Shown here: positions 1-8,445 of the stretch, one piece after another
Layout: each line of letters opens with the position of its first letter
Numbering within the stretch: the first letter of the stretch is position 1
NCBI RefSeq assembly: GCF_005405085.1
Contig: NZ_BJDJ01000013.1
Span: forward strand, 1 to 64,000
From: Lactiplantibacillus daowaiensis
GTDB taxonomy: Bacteria > Bacillota > Bacilli > Lactobacillales > Lactobacillaceae
Reading direction: 5' to 3'
Length of the DNA stretch: 64,000 nucleotides
Notes under the pieces: model-generated
The model's input: only the letters and a program-made list of their open reading frames with translations
Databases searched by the model: none
Told to the model about the DNA's origin: nothing
Position numbers and translations under genes: made by a program

Positions 1-36
1 AGGTGTTGTCATCGGAATGCCTCGATTCGTTTTTCC

Positions 37-225
37 TCAGATTATACCTGAATTTTTAGTTTTCAGACAGTCCCTAGTTGTAATTTTTTTAATCCATTTT
101 TGATTGATTGCGATTTGAATGCCTTTCTGCTCGATTAATGAGATTCGAGCTAATAATTTAGCAGCATTTTTGTCCGGTAGCGCATTAAGAAATTTGAAGA
201 AAGTTCGTTGATCGAAAAAATCCAT
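37..225 (-). pseudogene. RelE/HigB-like (Gp49-type) toxin fragment
   Basis: A 62-codon reading frame whose middle part (phenylalanine-rich start, an F-L-N-x-L-P-D-K turn, then a helix ending K-W-I-K-K-I) looks like the first half of phage-derived Gp49/HigB toxins, which are normally about 110-120 aa. The usual start with an N-G motif and the whole C-terminal half (ending in a H-G-F...K-T-Q-K segment) are missing, and the last 14 residues look like unrelated sequence. No convincing ribosome-binding site precedes the ATG and no antitoxin gene is adjacent inside the window. It is most likely a relic without toxin activity; a short unrelated protein is the alternative. Confidence 0.5.
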
Positions 226-266
226 TAGAACGCATTGAAATTTTTACATTCTTATGGTCACAAGTT

Positions 267-300
267 AAAAACCGCCCTGAAATTTGCCAGGGCGGTTTTT
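267..300. terminator. bidirectional intrinsic terminator
   Basis: Arms ACCGCCCTG and CAGGGCGGT around a short loop, flanked by A-run on the left and T-run on the right. It sits just after the stop of the glycyl radical enzyme gene and can serve both strands. Confidence 0.85.
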
Positions 301-313
301 ATGCAGTCTCATG

Positions 314-2752
314 TTAAAGTGATTGTTCAGTTCGTTCAATAATATCGTCTTGAGTTTCTTTAGATAAGCCGACAAAGAATGCTGAGTAACCAGCAACCCG
401 GACGATTAAGTCGCGGTGTTTGTCGGGATGATTTTGAGCATCGACTAAGGTATCACGTGACACGATGTTGTATTGGACGTGATAGCCATGGAGTCGATTG
501 AAGAAGGTCCGTAAGAGTGCGACTAATTTCATACAACTTTCATCACTCCGTAAGATCTGCGGTGACATTTTTTGATTCAAAAGGACGCCACCAGTGATAT
601 CTTCGGTGTGTAACTTCGACACAGACTTGAAGACGGCCGTTGGACCATCAGCATCCATGGCATGTTCTGGAGAACAGCCTTCAGCTAATGGAGTCCGGGC
701 ATGGCGGCCATCAGGGGTGGCTAACGTACTATGTCCTTGCCCAACGTTGGCAGAAATTGACGATGTGCCGGCATACCGTAAGCCACCGATTGGGCCGCGA
801 CCATAACGGGTATTTTTGTATTTAGCGATTTCGTCAATGTATGGTTGGTAAGCCTCAACAATCAAATCATCGACGTAATCATCATCATTGCCGTATTTAG
901 GGGCATCGTCCACAAGCATCTGGCGAATGGCTTCACCATCTTCACCCGCAAAGTCCGATTGGAGCGCATCCCAAAGTTGTTGGGTGGTGAGCTTCTTTTC
1001 TTCAAAGACTAACTTCTTAACGGCGGCTAAGGAGTCCGCTAAGTTAGCAATTCCAACTTGTAGCCCACTAATAAAGTCGTAAACGGCACCACCTTCTTTG
1101 ATCGTCTTACCACGGCCGATACAGTCATCAGTTAAGACGGAGCATAAGATGTCAGGGTAATTCTGTTCCAAAGCCAGGTCGCAACTGTTTTCGATAATGA
1201 CACTTTGGCGCGTCATTTCACGTAAGGCTTTGTCCCAAGCGGCCATCAATTGATCATAAGATGTCATGTCGGTGAACTTACCGTAATCGGGTAATAACCG
1301 TTTGCCCGATTCAGGATCAATCCCGCCGTTCATCACGATAAGTAAGACCCGTGGGAAGTTGATAAAGCTCATCCCAGTACACCGGTAGCCCCATTTGCCA
1401 GGAATGGCTGTTTCTACACAGCCAATCGCACTGTAATTGTAGGCGTCTTCTTTTTTGACACCGCGTCGGATGAAGGATGGAATGATAACTTCGTCGTTGT
1501 TAAAGGCGGGCATCCCTAAGCCTTGTTTAATGACTTCGACACATTCACGCATGAATTTGTCGCTTAAGCCTTTGTGATACCGCACCGTTAAGTTTGGTTG
1601 TGGTAAGTGCGCTTGGGCAATCGCCCGTAAAATCAAATATGACATTGGATTGACGGCATCTCGACCATCAGGCGTTTGCCCACCAATCGTAATGTTTTGG
1701 TAAAGTGGACTCCCAGCTGAGAATTCCGTATGTTGCCATGAGCGCACTTTATTGATGGTCAACGTCTTGAGGCAAAGGTTGGTCAACAATTCAGTCGCTT
1801 GGTCAGCATCGATTTCACCAGTCGTTAAGTCACGTTCATAAAATGGGTCCAGGTATTGGTCTAAACGGCCATAAGAAACGGAATGCCCGTTAGATTCAAT
1901 TTGCAAGGTCAAATGGACTAACCAGACGGCTTGGATTGCTTCATAGAAGGTATCCGCTGGTTCGTAAGGTACCTTGTTTAAAATGTGGGCCATTTTTTCT
2001 AACTGCGCTTTACGGGTTGGATTCGTCGCACTAGCCGCTTGCTTGGCCGCTAAATCCGCATAGCGTTGGGCAAAGTGATGAATCGCATCAATAACAATTA
2101 AACCAGCTTTATAGAAGTAGTATTTCTTTTGACTTGAGAAGTCGGTCAAATCAAGGTCAGCTAAGGCGGCTTTGATGCGATCTTCGTACCATTTCAACCC
2201 TTTATTGACCACGTTTTTGTAGTCAACCGCGATATGACCGTCACCAGAGGTGATATTGCCATCAGCACCGATTACGCCTAAGTCATAAAAGATTCGACTA
2301 GCTTCGGGGAATGACTTGTAACCACGGTCTTCCAACGTATTATGTTGCCAGAAGGGGGCAATATCACGGAGTTCTTTTTTAGATTCTTCAGTAATATAGA
2401 AGACATCGCCAGGGCGCTTTTCAAAGGTATCGAGTTCATCAATGACCCAGTTCATCGAATATTCAGGGAAGACTGGTGCCCAACGGTTTTGTCGTGCTTG
2501 GTTCCCGGCTAAGAGGGTATCGTCTTCAATGAAGATACTCATCTTGGCGAGGACGTTTTCGAGCATTTTAGCTCGTAAAATATCGACTTGTTCATCTTGA
2601 TGGGCTTGGTATGTTTCAGTGGTTAAGATGGCCCGTTCGGGGTCAACATAAGGCTTCGCATCAATAATACTATCCCGAAAACGATCCATCATCGGCGTTA
2701 ACTTGCCAAAGTGGTTTTCGGTGGTTTTATTTTGAGTAAGTGTTGCTGTCAT
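314..2752 (-). CDS. glycyl radical enzyme, PFL2/dehydratase-like (often named formate C-acetyltransferase)
   Basis: An 812-aa cytosolic glycyl radical enzyme. The C-terminal radical loop R-V-A-G-Y-S carries the predicted radical Gly788. The thiyl-radical loop reads G-C-V-E-T with Cys445 followed two residues later by Glu447. True pyruvate formate-lyase uses two adjacent cysteines here; the C-x-E arrangement belongs to dehydratase- and lyase-type members (glycerol, propanediol, choline, hydroxyproline enzymes). The following residues (G-K-W-G-Y-R-C-T-G) differ from the G-W-H-D segment of glycerol/choline enzymes, resembling instead the streptococcal PFL2 group found beside DeoR regulators, whose substrate I do not know. 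Start chosen at the ATG behind AGGAGG with 8-nt spacing; an in-frame codon 10 residues upstream has no such site. The activase and DeoR regulator are encoded next door. Function as a PFL is doubtful. Confidence 0.9.
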   Translation of the reverse strand: MTATLTQNKTTENHFGKLTPMMDRFRDSIIDAKPYVDPERAILTTETYQAHQDEQVDILRAKMLENVLAKMSIFIEDDTLLAGNQARQNRWAPVFPEYSMNWVIDELDTFEKRPGDVFYITEESKKELRDIAPFWQHNTLEDRGYKSFPEASRIFYDLGVIGADGNITSGDGHIAVDYKNVVNKGLKWYEDRIKAALADLDLTDFSSQKKYYFYKAGLIVIDAIHHFAQRYADLAAKQAASATNPTRKAQLEKMAHILNKVPYEPADTFYEAIQAVWLVHLTLQIESNGHSVSYGRLDQYLDPFYERDLTTGEIDADQATELLTNLCLKTLTINKVRSWQHTEFSAGSPLYQNITIGGQTPDGRDAVNPMSYLILRAIAQAHLPQPNLTVRYHKGLSDKFMRECVEVIKQGLGMPAFNNDEVIIPSFIRRGVKKEDAYNYSAIGCVETAIPGKWGYRCTGMSFINFPRVLLIVMNGGIDPESGKRLLPDYGKFTDMTSYDQLMAAWDKALREMTRQSVIIENSCDLALEQNYPDILCSVLTDDCIGRGKTIKEGGAVYDFISGLQVGIANLADSLAAVKKLVFEEKKLTTQQLWDALQSDFAGEDGEAIRQMLVDDAPKYGNDDDYVDDLIVEAYQPYIDEIAKYKNTRYGRGPIGGLRYAGTSSISANVGQGHSTLATPDGRHARTPLAEGCSPEHAMDADGPTAVFKSVSKLHTEDITGGVLLNQKMSPQILRSDESCMKLVALLRTFFNRLHGYHVQYNIVSRDTLVDAQNHPDKHRDLIVRVAGYSAFFVGLSKETQDDIIERTEQSL

Positions 2753-2802
2753 AATTACGTTCCTCCTGTTGTTCGAAACCAATTTATCTTTCTTACGTAA
2801 TT

Positions 2803-2830
2803 ATCATAACATGCTACCTGGTTTGGTCAA
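2803..2830 (-). promoter_or_regulatory. predicted sigma-A promoter of the glycyl radical enzyme
   Basis: Read on the minus strand, TTGACC and TATGAT are separated by 16 bp and lie about 50 bp upstream of the start codon. A TGCAC-N4-GTGCA dyad at 2877-2890 lies upstream and could bind a regulator. Confidence 0.55.
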
Positions 2831-2979
2831 GCGTTTTTAAGAGGGAAGTTAGTTGAATCATAAAGTAAAGTCAAAATGCACGAATGTGCAATCCAACTGT
2901 AATTGTCGTTGACAGGGAAGTTTTTGAACTGCTGGGCATTAGCGTTAGTTAGAGATCATATTAAACCCAAAATAGCGTC

Positions 2980-3010
2980 AAAAAAAGCTTAGAACCAATC
3001 GGCTCTAAGC
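2980..3010 (-). terminator. intrinsic terminator of the DeoR gene
   Basis: On the minus strand GCTTAGAGCC and GGTTCTAAGC form a stem followed by seven T. The hairpin overlaps the last codons and stop of the DeoR gene. Confidence 0.85.
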
Positions 3011-3763
3011 ATCGGTGTGAACTAGTTCTAAGTGCACTTGTTCTTGGCGTAACAACTCGCGAACGTTAGCCGCGACTTGGTCGTCGGTAATAACGGTGTC
3101 AACTTGATTAAAGGCTAACTGCCGCACGGTACTCTTGGCGTTGAATTTACGAGAATCCGTTAAGATAATTGTATTTTCGGCGTTTGCGACCATTGCTTGC
3201 ACGGTATCGGCCCGCATGATGTCGTTACTATAAAAGCCAAATTGGGCATCAAAACCATCAGTGCCTAGGAATAACTTGTTCGTATGAAAGTTTGCGAGCA
3301 TCGCTTTAGTTAATGGCCCCACCGCAACTTGGGAATCGGCTTGGTATTCACCGCCTAAAACGTTGACGTTGATATTGGGGTAGTTGCGAATGTAATTGGC
3401 AATAAAAAAAGAAATCGTAATGATCGTAACGTGTTTATCAGCTTGTGCCAGCTCTTCGGCCATCAAAGCACAAGTCGAACCAGATTCAATCATAATCGTT
3501 TCATTGTCTTGCACTTTTGCTGCGGCGACTTTAGCAATTTGTCGCTTAGTATCGTAGTTCTGCGCTAAGCGGAACTTGAGGTCGTTAGGATTATTAATGA
3601 TGGCAAACCCGTGTTGACGTTGTAATAAGCCCCGGTCTTCAAGTTGGGTTAAATCTTTACGAATGGTTACTTTCGAAACTTGCAGTAAGTCAGCTAGTTC
3701 ATTCACTTCGATTTTTTTGCGTTGATTTACGATTTGGAGGAGTTGTTCATTTCGTTTGTTCAT
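3005..3763 (-). CDS. DeoR/GlpR family transcriptional regulator
   Basis: A 252-aa repressor of the usual DeoR length. Residues about 3-58 form the winged helix-turn-helix (V-N-E-L-A-D-L-L-Q-V-S-K-V-T-I-R-K-D-L), and the remainder is the DeoR C-terminal sensor, including the I-E-S-G-S-T-C phosphate-binding turn typical of sugar-phosphate effectors. The start was set at the ATG before N-K-R-N-E-Q, giving a family-like N-terminus; the longer frame would run into the divergent gene. It lies between the glycyl radical enzyme (same strand) and the activase (opposite strand), so it probably senses a substrate-derived phosphate and controls both; that is inferred from context. Confidence 0.9.
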   Translation of the reverse strand: MNKRNEQLLQIVNQRKKIEVNELADLLQVSKVTIRKDLTQLEDRGLLQRQHGFAIINNPNDLKFRLAQNYDTKRQIAKVAAAKVQDNETIMIESGSTCALMAEELAQADKHVTIITISFFIANYIRNYPNINVNVLGGEYQADSQVAVGPLTKAMLANFHTNKLFLGTDGFDAQFGFYSNDIMRADTVQAMVANAENTIILTDSRKFNAKSTVRQLAFNQVDTVITDDQVAANVRELLRQEQVHLELVHTDA

Positions 3764-3826
3764 TACGGTCACCGTCCTGTCTGCATTATTATAGCACGCC
3801 GCTGGGTTTAATCGATAGATAGCAGC

Positions 3827-3842
3827 TTTCTTTCGAAAGAAA
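3827..3842. promoter_or_regulatory. perfect 16-bp palindrome, candidate DeoR operator
   Basis: TTTCTTTCGAAAGAAA is a perfect palindrome in the 145-bp gap between the divergent DeoR and activase genes. Position and symmetry suit an operator for the DeoR protein; binding is inferred. Confidence 0.5.
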
Positions 3843-3908
3843 AAGCATTTACGTTTGATATTAAATGCGTTAGGATATAGGCAAAAGCAAACAAAGGAGT
3901 GACTCAGC

Positions 3909-4715
3909 ATGGCTGCAGCAACTGCGACGACGGCACCGCTAAAGGGGCTGGTCTTCAATATTCAAAAGTTCAGTATCAATGATGGTCCCGGCATTCGGAC
4001 CGTGGTTTTCTTTAAAGGTTGTCCGCTTCGATGCAAGTGGTGTTCAAATCCGGAATCACAATCCGGGATCCAAGAGTCGATGTACGATGAACAAACCGCG
4101 AAGGAAACCATCGTTGGCGATTATATGACGGTTGATGAGATTATGAAAGTGGTGTTGCAAGACCGCGACTTTTATGAAGAATCTGGTGGCGGGGTCACCT
4201 TTTCTGGTGGCGAAGTGTTATTTCAAGCCCCATTTGCCATTGAATTAGCCAAGGCAATTAAAGCGGAAGGGATTCACTTGGCTTGTGAGACCACGGGGTA
4301 CACGACGCCTAAATTATTCAAGCAATTCATGACTTATATGGACTTTATGTACTATGACTGTAAGCAATGGGATCGCAATCAACACCGAGTTGGCACCGGT
4401 GCTGACAACACCGTGATTTTAAAAAATCTTGAAGCCGCCGTGCAAGCGCATAAGACAATGATGGTTCGGATCCCAGTGATCCCTGGCTTTAATTACACCT
4501 TAGATGATGCCGATCATTTTGGCGACCTCTTCGTGAAATTAGGGGTGCCAGAAGTTGAATTATTGCCGTTCCATCAGTTTGGGTTGAAGAAGTATCAAGA
4601 TTTGGGCCGGGAATATGAATTAAAAGACGTGAAACAACTACAAGCAGATGATTTAGTAGACTATAAAAAGATGATTGAAAAGCACGGTGTCAAAGTGCGG
4701 ATCAATGGTTGGTAG
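3909..4715 (+). CDS. glycyl radical enzyme activase (radical SAM)
   Basis: A 268-aa radical-SAM protein that would install the glycyl radical on the neighbouring enzyme. The cluster motif C-P-L-R-C-K-W-C (Cys38, Cys42, Cys45) is CX3CX2C, as in PflA-type activases, preceded by the D-G-P-G-I-R-T signature. A G-G-G-V-T-F-S-G-G-E segment gives the SAM-binding glycines. Activases of most dehydratase-type glycyl radical enzymes carry an extra ferredoxin-like insert with eight cysteines after the CX3CX2C loop; none is present here, so the protein is short like PFL activase. AAGGAG sits 10 nt before the ATG. Likely regulated by the DeoR protein encoded divergently. Confidence 0.92.
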   Translation: MAAATATTAPLKGLVFNIQKFSINDGPGIRTVVFFKGCPLRCKWCSNPESQSGIQESMYDEQTAKETIVGDYMTVDEIMKVVLQDRDFYEESGGGVTFSGGEVLFQAPFAIELAKAIKAEGIHLACETTGYTTPKLFKQFMTYMDFMYYDCKQWDRNQHRVGTGADNTVILKNLEAAVQAHKTMMVRIPVIPGFNYTLDDADHFGDLFVKLGVPEVELLPFHQFGLKKYQDLGREYELKDVKQLQADDLVDYKKMIEKHGVKVRINGW

Positions 4716-4732
4716 ACTGGGAGCGAACAAAG

Positions 4733-5458
4733 ATGGATTTTTCATTAAGAACGGCGTTTAAACATACGATTTTAGCCGATCGGTTAAACATTATTCGGGC
4801 GGGAATCCTGGGTGCTAATGATGGAATCATTTCAGTTTCGGGCATCGTATTAGGCGCCATGGGGGCCAGCTTTTCAAGTTCCTATTTGCTCGTTTCTGGG
4901 GTTGCTGGGATGTTAGCCGGGGCTTGTTCCATGGCGGGCGGTGAATACATCTCCGTTAGCGCCCAACATGATATTCAACGCAATACCGTCAAAAAAGTCT
5001 TGCACGAGACTGAAACGACCCCGACAATGTCACGGCAACATTTGATCAACAGTTACCAAAAACGGGGGTTGAGTGTTAAAACGGCAACCATCGTGGCTGA
5101 TGAACTGATGGCTAATGTCAAAGTTGAGGCGCAAGTTGATGAAGAAGTTGCCAACACGTATCAAATCAAAGTCGGGCATTATTTAAACCCATGGCATGCG
5201 GCGGCAACGTCATTTCTATCATTTATCACCGGCGCCTTGATTCCACTAATGGCAATGACACTGGTCCCTAATCCATATAAAGTATTGGGCACTTTGATTG
5301 CGATGATTATTGCCTTGGGCATGAATGGCGTCGTCAGCTCCCACTCACAAACGATGTCGACGAAGCGGACGATTATTCGGAATATTGCGGTGGGATTGTT
5401 AACGACGGTGATAACGTTTGCACTTGGTGAGTTGTTTCATACGACGATTGGTGGTTAG
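4733..5458 (+). CDS. VIT1/CCC1-family metal (iron/manganese) transporter
   Basis: A 241-aa membrane protein of the VIT1/CCC1 family, which moves Fe2+ or Mn2+ across membranes. The N-terminal I-R-A-G-I-L-G-A-N-D-G-I-I-S helix, the G-A-C-S-M-A-G-G-E-Y helix and three C-terminal hydrophobic segments fit the five-helix family; between them is a charged cytoplasmic stretch (about residues 80-145) that binds metal in characterised relatives. The ATG at 4733 has GGGAG 9 nt upstream; an earlier ATG overlapping the activase stop has none. It follows the activase by 17 nt and may be co-transcribed, although a shared function is not evident. Confidence 0.88.
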   Translation: MDFSLRTAFKHTILADRLNIIRAGILGANDGIISVSGIVLGAMGASFSSSYLLVSGVAGMLAGACSMAGGEYISVSAQHDIQRNTVKKVLHETETTPTMSRQHLINSYQKRGLSVKTATIVADELMANVKVEAQVDEEVANTYQIKVGHYLNPWHAAATSFLSFITGALIPLMAMTLVPNPYKVLGTLIAMIIALGMNGVVSSHSQTMSTKRTIIRNIAVGLLTTVITFALGELFHTTIGG

Positions 5459-5526
5459 AACTAAATCATTGAAAAGTTACTGAAAATCACTATACTGGTG
5501 AAATTAACAGTAATTTGGAGATGACC

Positions 5527-6069
5527 ATGTTGCAACTAATTAAGACTGACCGGCTCATTATCCGGCCATTTCAGATGACCGATCACGATGCCTTACAAGC
5601 GATGCTTTTAGACCCACAAGTCGTGGCTTATTTGCGGTATCGGGCGTTAAAGACGCCCACTGAATTTGATGACAGTTTTAAAACCCACTTTTTAGCGGAT
5701 ACGACGACAACCTTTGCTCTGGAAAACCGTGCGACTCATGCGTTAGTCGGTTTTTATGAATTTCATCCGGAACAAACGACTGGTATTTTGACGTATGCGT
5801 TAACTCCCGCGGCTTGGGGGCATGGTTACATTGCCGAAGCGGGGGCAGCCTTGATGGCGTACGGCTTTGAGACGTTAGGGTTTGAAGAGATTCAAGCGCA
5901 TTATGCCGATGCTAATCCTAATTCGGGCCGCGTGATGGCTAAGATGGGGATGCATGACATGGGTGAGCTTGAAACCTTTACGCTAGATAATGGCACCACG
6001 ATTCGGGTGATGGCCTACAACTTAATGAAAAACGACTGGCAAGCGGCTCAACCGTCGCAAGCCATGTAA
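5527..6069 (+). CDS. GNAT N-acetyltransferase, RimJ/RimL type
   Basis: A 180-aa GNAT protein that would transfer acetyl from acetyl-CoA to an amine. It has the RimJ/RimL-like start (L-x-T-D-R-L-I-I-R-P-F), an acetyl-CoA loop around W-G-H-G-Y-I-A-E-A and the C-terminal A-N-P-N-S-G-R-V-M-A-K-M-G motif typical of this subgroup. The ATG at 5527 lies 6 nt after TTTGGAG; upstream in-frame codons overlap that site. It is a single gene closed by its own terminator; the substrate cannot be predicted. Confidence 0.87.
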   Translation: MLQLIKTDRLIIRPFQMTDHDALQAMLLDPQVVAYLRYRALKTPTEFDDSFKTHFLADTTTTFALENRATHALVGFYEFHPEQTTGILTYALTPAAWGHGYIAEAGAALMAYGFETLGFEEIQAHYADANPNSGRVMAKMGMHDMGELETFTLDNGTTIRVMAYNLMKNDWQAAQPSQAM

Positions 6070-6074
6070 GCTGT

Positions 6075-6111
6075 AACTGCTTTAGGTCATGTTGACTGAA
6101 GCAGTTTTTTT
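6075..6111 (+). terminator. intrinsic terminator
   Basis: AACTGCTT and AAGCAGTT arms followed by a run of T, five bases after the acetyltransferase stop. Confidence 0.8.
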
Positions 6112-6120
6112 GTGCGCAGT

Positions 6121-6152
6121 TCTTTCTGAAACCCCTCGCGCTCTTTCTGAAA
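6121..6152. promoter_or_regulatory. two TCTTTCTGAAA direct repeats 21 bp apart
   Basis: The 11-mer occurs at 6121-6131 and 6142-6152, two helical turns apart, in the upstream region of the exporter gene. Each copy contains the small dyad TTTC-T-GAAA. A regulator site is possible; no regulator gene is adjacent. Confidence 0.35.
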
Positions 6153-6230
6153 TTAGTGTAATCTTAAAGGTATAGTTAAATGCTTATTTTGCAATTATTT
6201 TTATGAAGTGTGTTTGAGAGGGGTTTCGGT

Positions 6231-7739
6231 GTGTCGAAAAAAGTTGTCATGATTGTGACGATTGCGTTGTTATTATCAAATGCCATGAATGGCTTGGATA
6301 GTACGATTATTAGTACGGCTTTACCCGCAATTATTAGTGACTTACATGGGTTACAACTCATGGGTTGGATTGTGGCGGTGTTCTTATTAGGTGGGGCAGT
6401 AACGACCCCTTTGTGGAGTAAGTTAGGTGAGCGAATCGGCAATAAGCAAGCTTATCAGATTTCGACCAGTATCTTTGTGGTCGGCGCGTTGCTAGAAGGA
6501 TTAGCGCCTAACATTATCTTTTTGATCGTTGCCCGGACGATCATGGGGATTGGGAGTGGCGGGATGACCGCGATTCCGTATATTATTTATGCGGAAATTT
6601 ATCAAGACCCCGTTAAGCGTGGGAAGATCTTTGGTTATGTGACCGCAAGTTTTAGTACGGCGGCAATCATCGGGCCTTTGGTCGGTGGTTTTATTGTGGA
6701 TAACTTCGGTTGGCATTGGGTCTTTTACATCAATGTCCCGATTGGGTTAGCGTCCATCTTGATTATTCAAGCGTTATATCAGGCGCCTAAACTGACTACG
6801 ACTAAAACGGCGACCGATTACTTAGGGGCCTTGTTACTTTCCAGTGGTTTAGTCAGTCTATTAGTCGGCATTGAAATGATTGGTAAGTTACCAATCATTG
6901 GGGTGGTAGCGATCTTAGGGCTATCAGTCGCCCTGTTAGGCGGCTTAATGGTGGCTGAACAACGGGCAGTTGATCCAATTATTCCGAGTCGGCTGTTTAA
7001 GAATCGGTATTTATTAGCGTCATTTATCATGTTTTTCTTGATCTACGGGTTCTTTGTTGGCTTTAATGTCTATGTCCCAATGTGGGCACAAGGCTTATTA
7101 GGGACAACGGCCGTTATTGGTGGGGTGACCCAGATTCCGGGGTCAATCACGAACTTCTTAGGGGCACAATGGAGTTCAAATTTAGAACGCAAATGGTCAA
7201 CGCGGACGGTGGTCATGATTGGCTTTGCGGGCATGTTGATTGCTTGTGGCTTGTTGGCGATTGCTGGGTTGAAGACCAGTTACTGGTTCTTACTGTTAGC
7301 TGGGGCCTTTCAAGGTTGTGGGATTGGGATTTGTTTTACGGTCTTACAAGTGAGTGTCCAACAACAAGCTGATCATCGTGATGTGCCGATTGCGACGTCG
7401 TTTAGTTTGCTAGTGCGGATGCTTGGTCAGACGTTCATGTCGTCGATTTACAGTGTGGTGTTGAACCAGTCGCTAACGACCGGGGTGGCGCAATCACATG
7501 GTAAGATCACGATGAATATGTTAAATGAACTGAGTGATGCGACGAGTGCCCAGCAGTTACCAGCAAGTTTGGTGCCCGCAATGCGGTCGATTTTACATGC
7601 CGGCTTGCACCATATTATGGGACTAGCGCTAGTCTTATTAGTGATTGGGATCGCAGTCAATATTTTGATGTTCCGGAAGCCCCGGGTACATCATCATTTG
7701 CGTCTGAAGTCAGTCAAAATGACTCAACATTTAAGTTAA
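6231..7739 (+). CDS. DHA2-family MFS multidrug exporter
   Basis: A 502-aa major facilitator with about 14 hydrophobic segments, as expected for the DHA2 (EmrB/QacA) drug:H+ antiporters. The family signature L-D-S-T-I-I-S-T-A-L-P-A-I in helix 1 and the R-x-x-x-G-I-G-S-G-G motif around helix 4 are visible. The GTG at 6231 is placed 8 nt after GAGAGGGG; the earlier in-frame GTG lies before that site. It is monocistronic, followed by a strong terminator and preceded by a pair of short direct repeats. The substrate is unknown. Confidence 0.9.
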   Translation: MSKKVVMIVTIALLLSNAMNGLDSTIISTALPAIISDLHGLQLMGWIVAVFLLGGAVTTPLWSKLGERIGNKQAYQISTSIFVVGALLEGLAPNIIFLIVARTIMGIGSGGMTAIPYIIYAEIYQDPVKRGKIFGYVTASFSTAAIIGPLVGGFIVDNFGWHWVFYINVPIGLASILIIQALYQAPKLTTTKTATDYLGALLLSSGLVSLLVGIEMIGKLPIIGVVAILGLSVALLGGLMVAEQRAVDPIIPSRLFKNRYLLASFIMFFLIYGFFVGFNVYVPMWAQGLLGTTAVIGGVTQIPGSITNFLGAQWSSNLERKWSTRTVVMIGFAGMLIACGLLAIAGLKTSYWFLLLAGAFQGCGIGICFTVLQVSVQQQADHRDVPIATSFSLLVRMLGQTFMSSIYSVVLNQSLTTGVAQSHGKITMNMLNELSDATSAQQLPASLVPAMRSILHAGLHHIMGLALVLLVIGIAVNILMFRKPRVHHHLRLKSVKMTQHLS

Positions 7740-7745
7740 TGATTT

Positions 7746-7779
7746 AAGGCGGTTTTAGTTGTTGCTAAGACCGCCTTTT
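7746..7779 (+). terminator. intrinsic terminator
   Basis: AAGGCGGT paired with ACCGCCTT, followed by T residues, immediately after the exporter gene. Confidence 0.82.
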
Positions 7780-7814
7780 ACTATACTAAAACAGATAGTT
7801 TGGAGGGGTTGCGT

Positions 7815-8357
7815 ATGGCAACGATTAAGATTCGACCGGTAACGGCCGCAGAATTACCACAAGTATGGCAAATTGGGTTTAGTCATCCAGATGCCGAATG
7901 GCTCAAATGGAATGGCCCGTATTTTCATGATGACTTACCTAGTGAAGCGGTGTTTACCCATTTAGTGGGGCCACATGACTGGCTGATTGAACCGCGAAAC
8001 TGGGTGATTACGGCGGATGACCAAATCGTGGGCAGTGTGAATTATCATTTTGTCGATGATGACTTAAAGCGTTGGTTAGAAGTGGGCATCTTGATTTTTG
8101 ATGATCACCATTGGGGGCAACATATTGGCCAACAAGCCTTGCCATTGTGGTTAGATCATTTATTCAGTGAGGTCACGGATTTGCCCCATATTGGGTTAAC
8201 GACGTGGTCAGGCAATCAACGAATGATGCGTTTGGCGACCAAAATTGGGTTGCAACTAGAAGGTCGGATTCCGCAAGTCCGTTATTGGCAAGATCACTAC
8301 TATGATTCAGTTAAATACGGAATTTTGCGGGATGACTGGTTAGCCAAACGCCAATAA
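7815..8357 (+). CDS. GNAT N-acetyltransferase
   Basis: A 180-aa acetyltransferase of the same general fold as the one at 5.5 kb but clearly a different subgroup. It starts I-R-P-V-T-A-A-E-L, contains the H-W-G-Q-H-I-G-Q-Q-A acetyl-CoA loop near residues 98-108 and a C-terminal N-Q-R-M-M-R-L-A-T-K-I-G-L motif seen in RimJ-like enzymes. GGAGGGG precedes the ATG at 7815 by about 7 nt. It is transcribed alone ahead of the nuclease gene; the acceptor is unknown. Confidence 0.86.
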   Translation: MATIKIRPVTAAELPQVWQIGFSHPDAEWLKWNGPYFHDDLPSEAVFTHLVGPHDWLIEPRNWVITADDQIVGSVNYHFVDDDLKRWLEVGILIFDDHHWGQHIGQQALPLWLDHLFSEVTDLPHIGLTTWSGNQRMMRLATKIGLQLEGRIPQVRYWQDHYYDSVKYGILRDDWLAKRQ

Positions 8358-8445
8358 AGATTGGCTCAAAAAACATTTGTTCCCCTGGCGAAAGTACGGT
8401 ATGATAAGTATTGTAAACTTTATACAGATGGGGCGGAGTAAATTG

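Noticed and set aside
314-2752. Naming the enzyme pflB
   Set aside because: The adjacent Cys-Cys pair required for pyruvate formate-lyase chemistry is absent.
2753-2782. Ten-codon N-terminal extension of the glycyl radical enzyme
   Set aside because: AGGAGG lies inside the extension at the right distance for the internal ATG at 2752.
2877-2890. TGCAC-N4-GTGCA dyad as an FNR, Rex or CcpA site
   Set aside because: It does not fit the consensus of any of these; kept only as an unassigned dyad.
4040-4056. GTTCAAATCC motif resembling a tRNA T-loop
   Set aside because: It lies in the coding sequence of the activase (the C-S-N-P segment), and no cloverleaf can be drawn around it.
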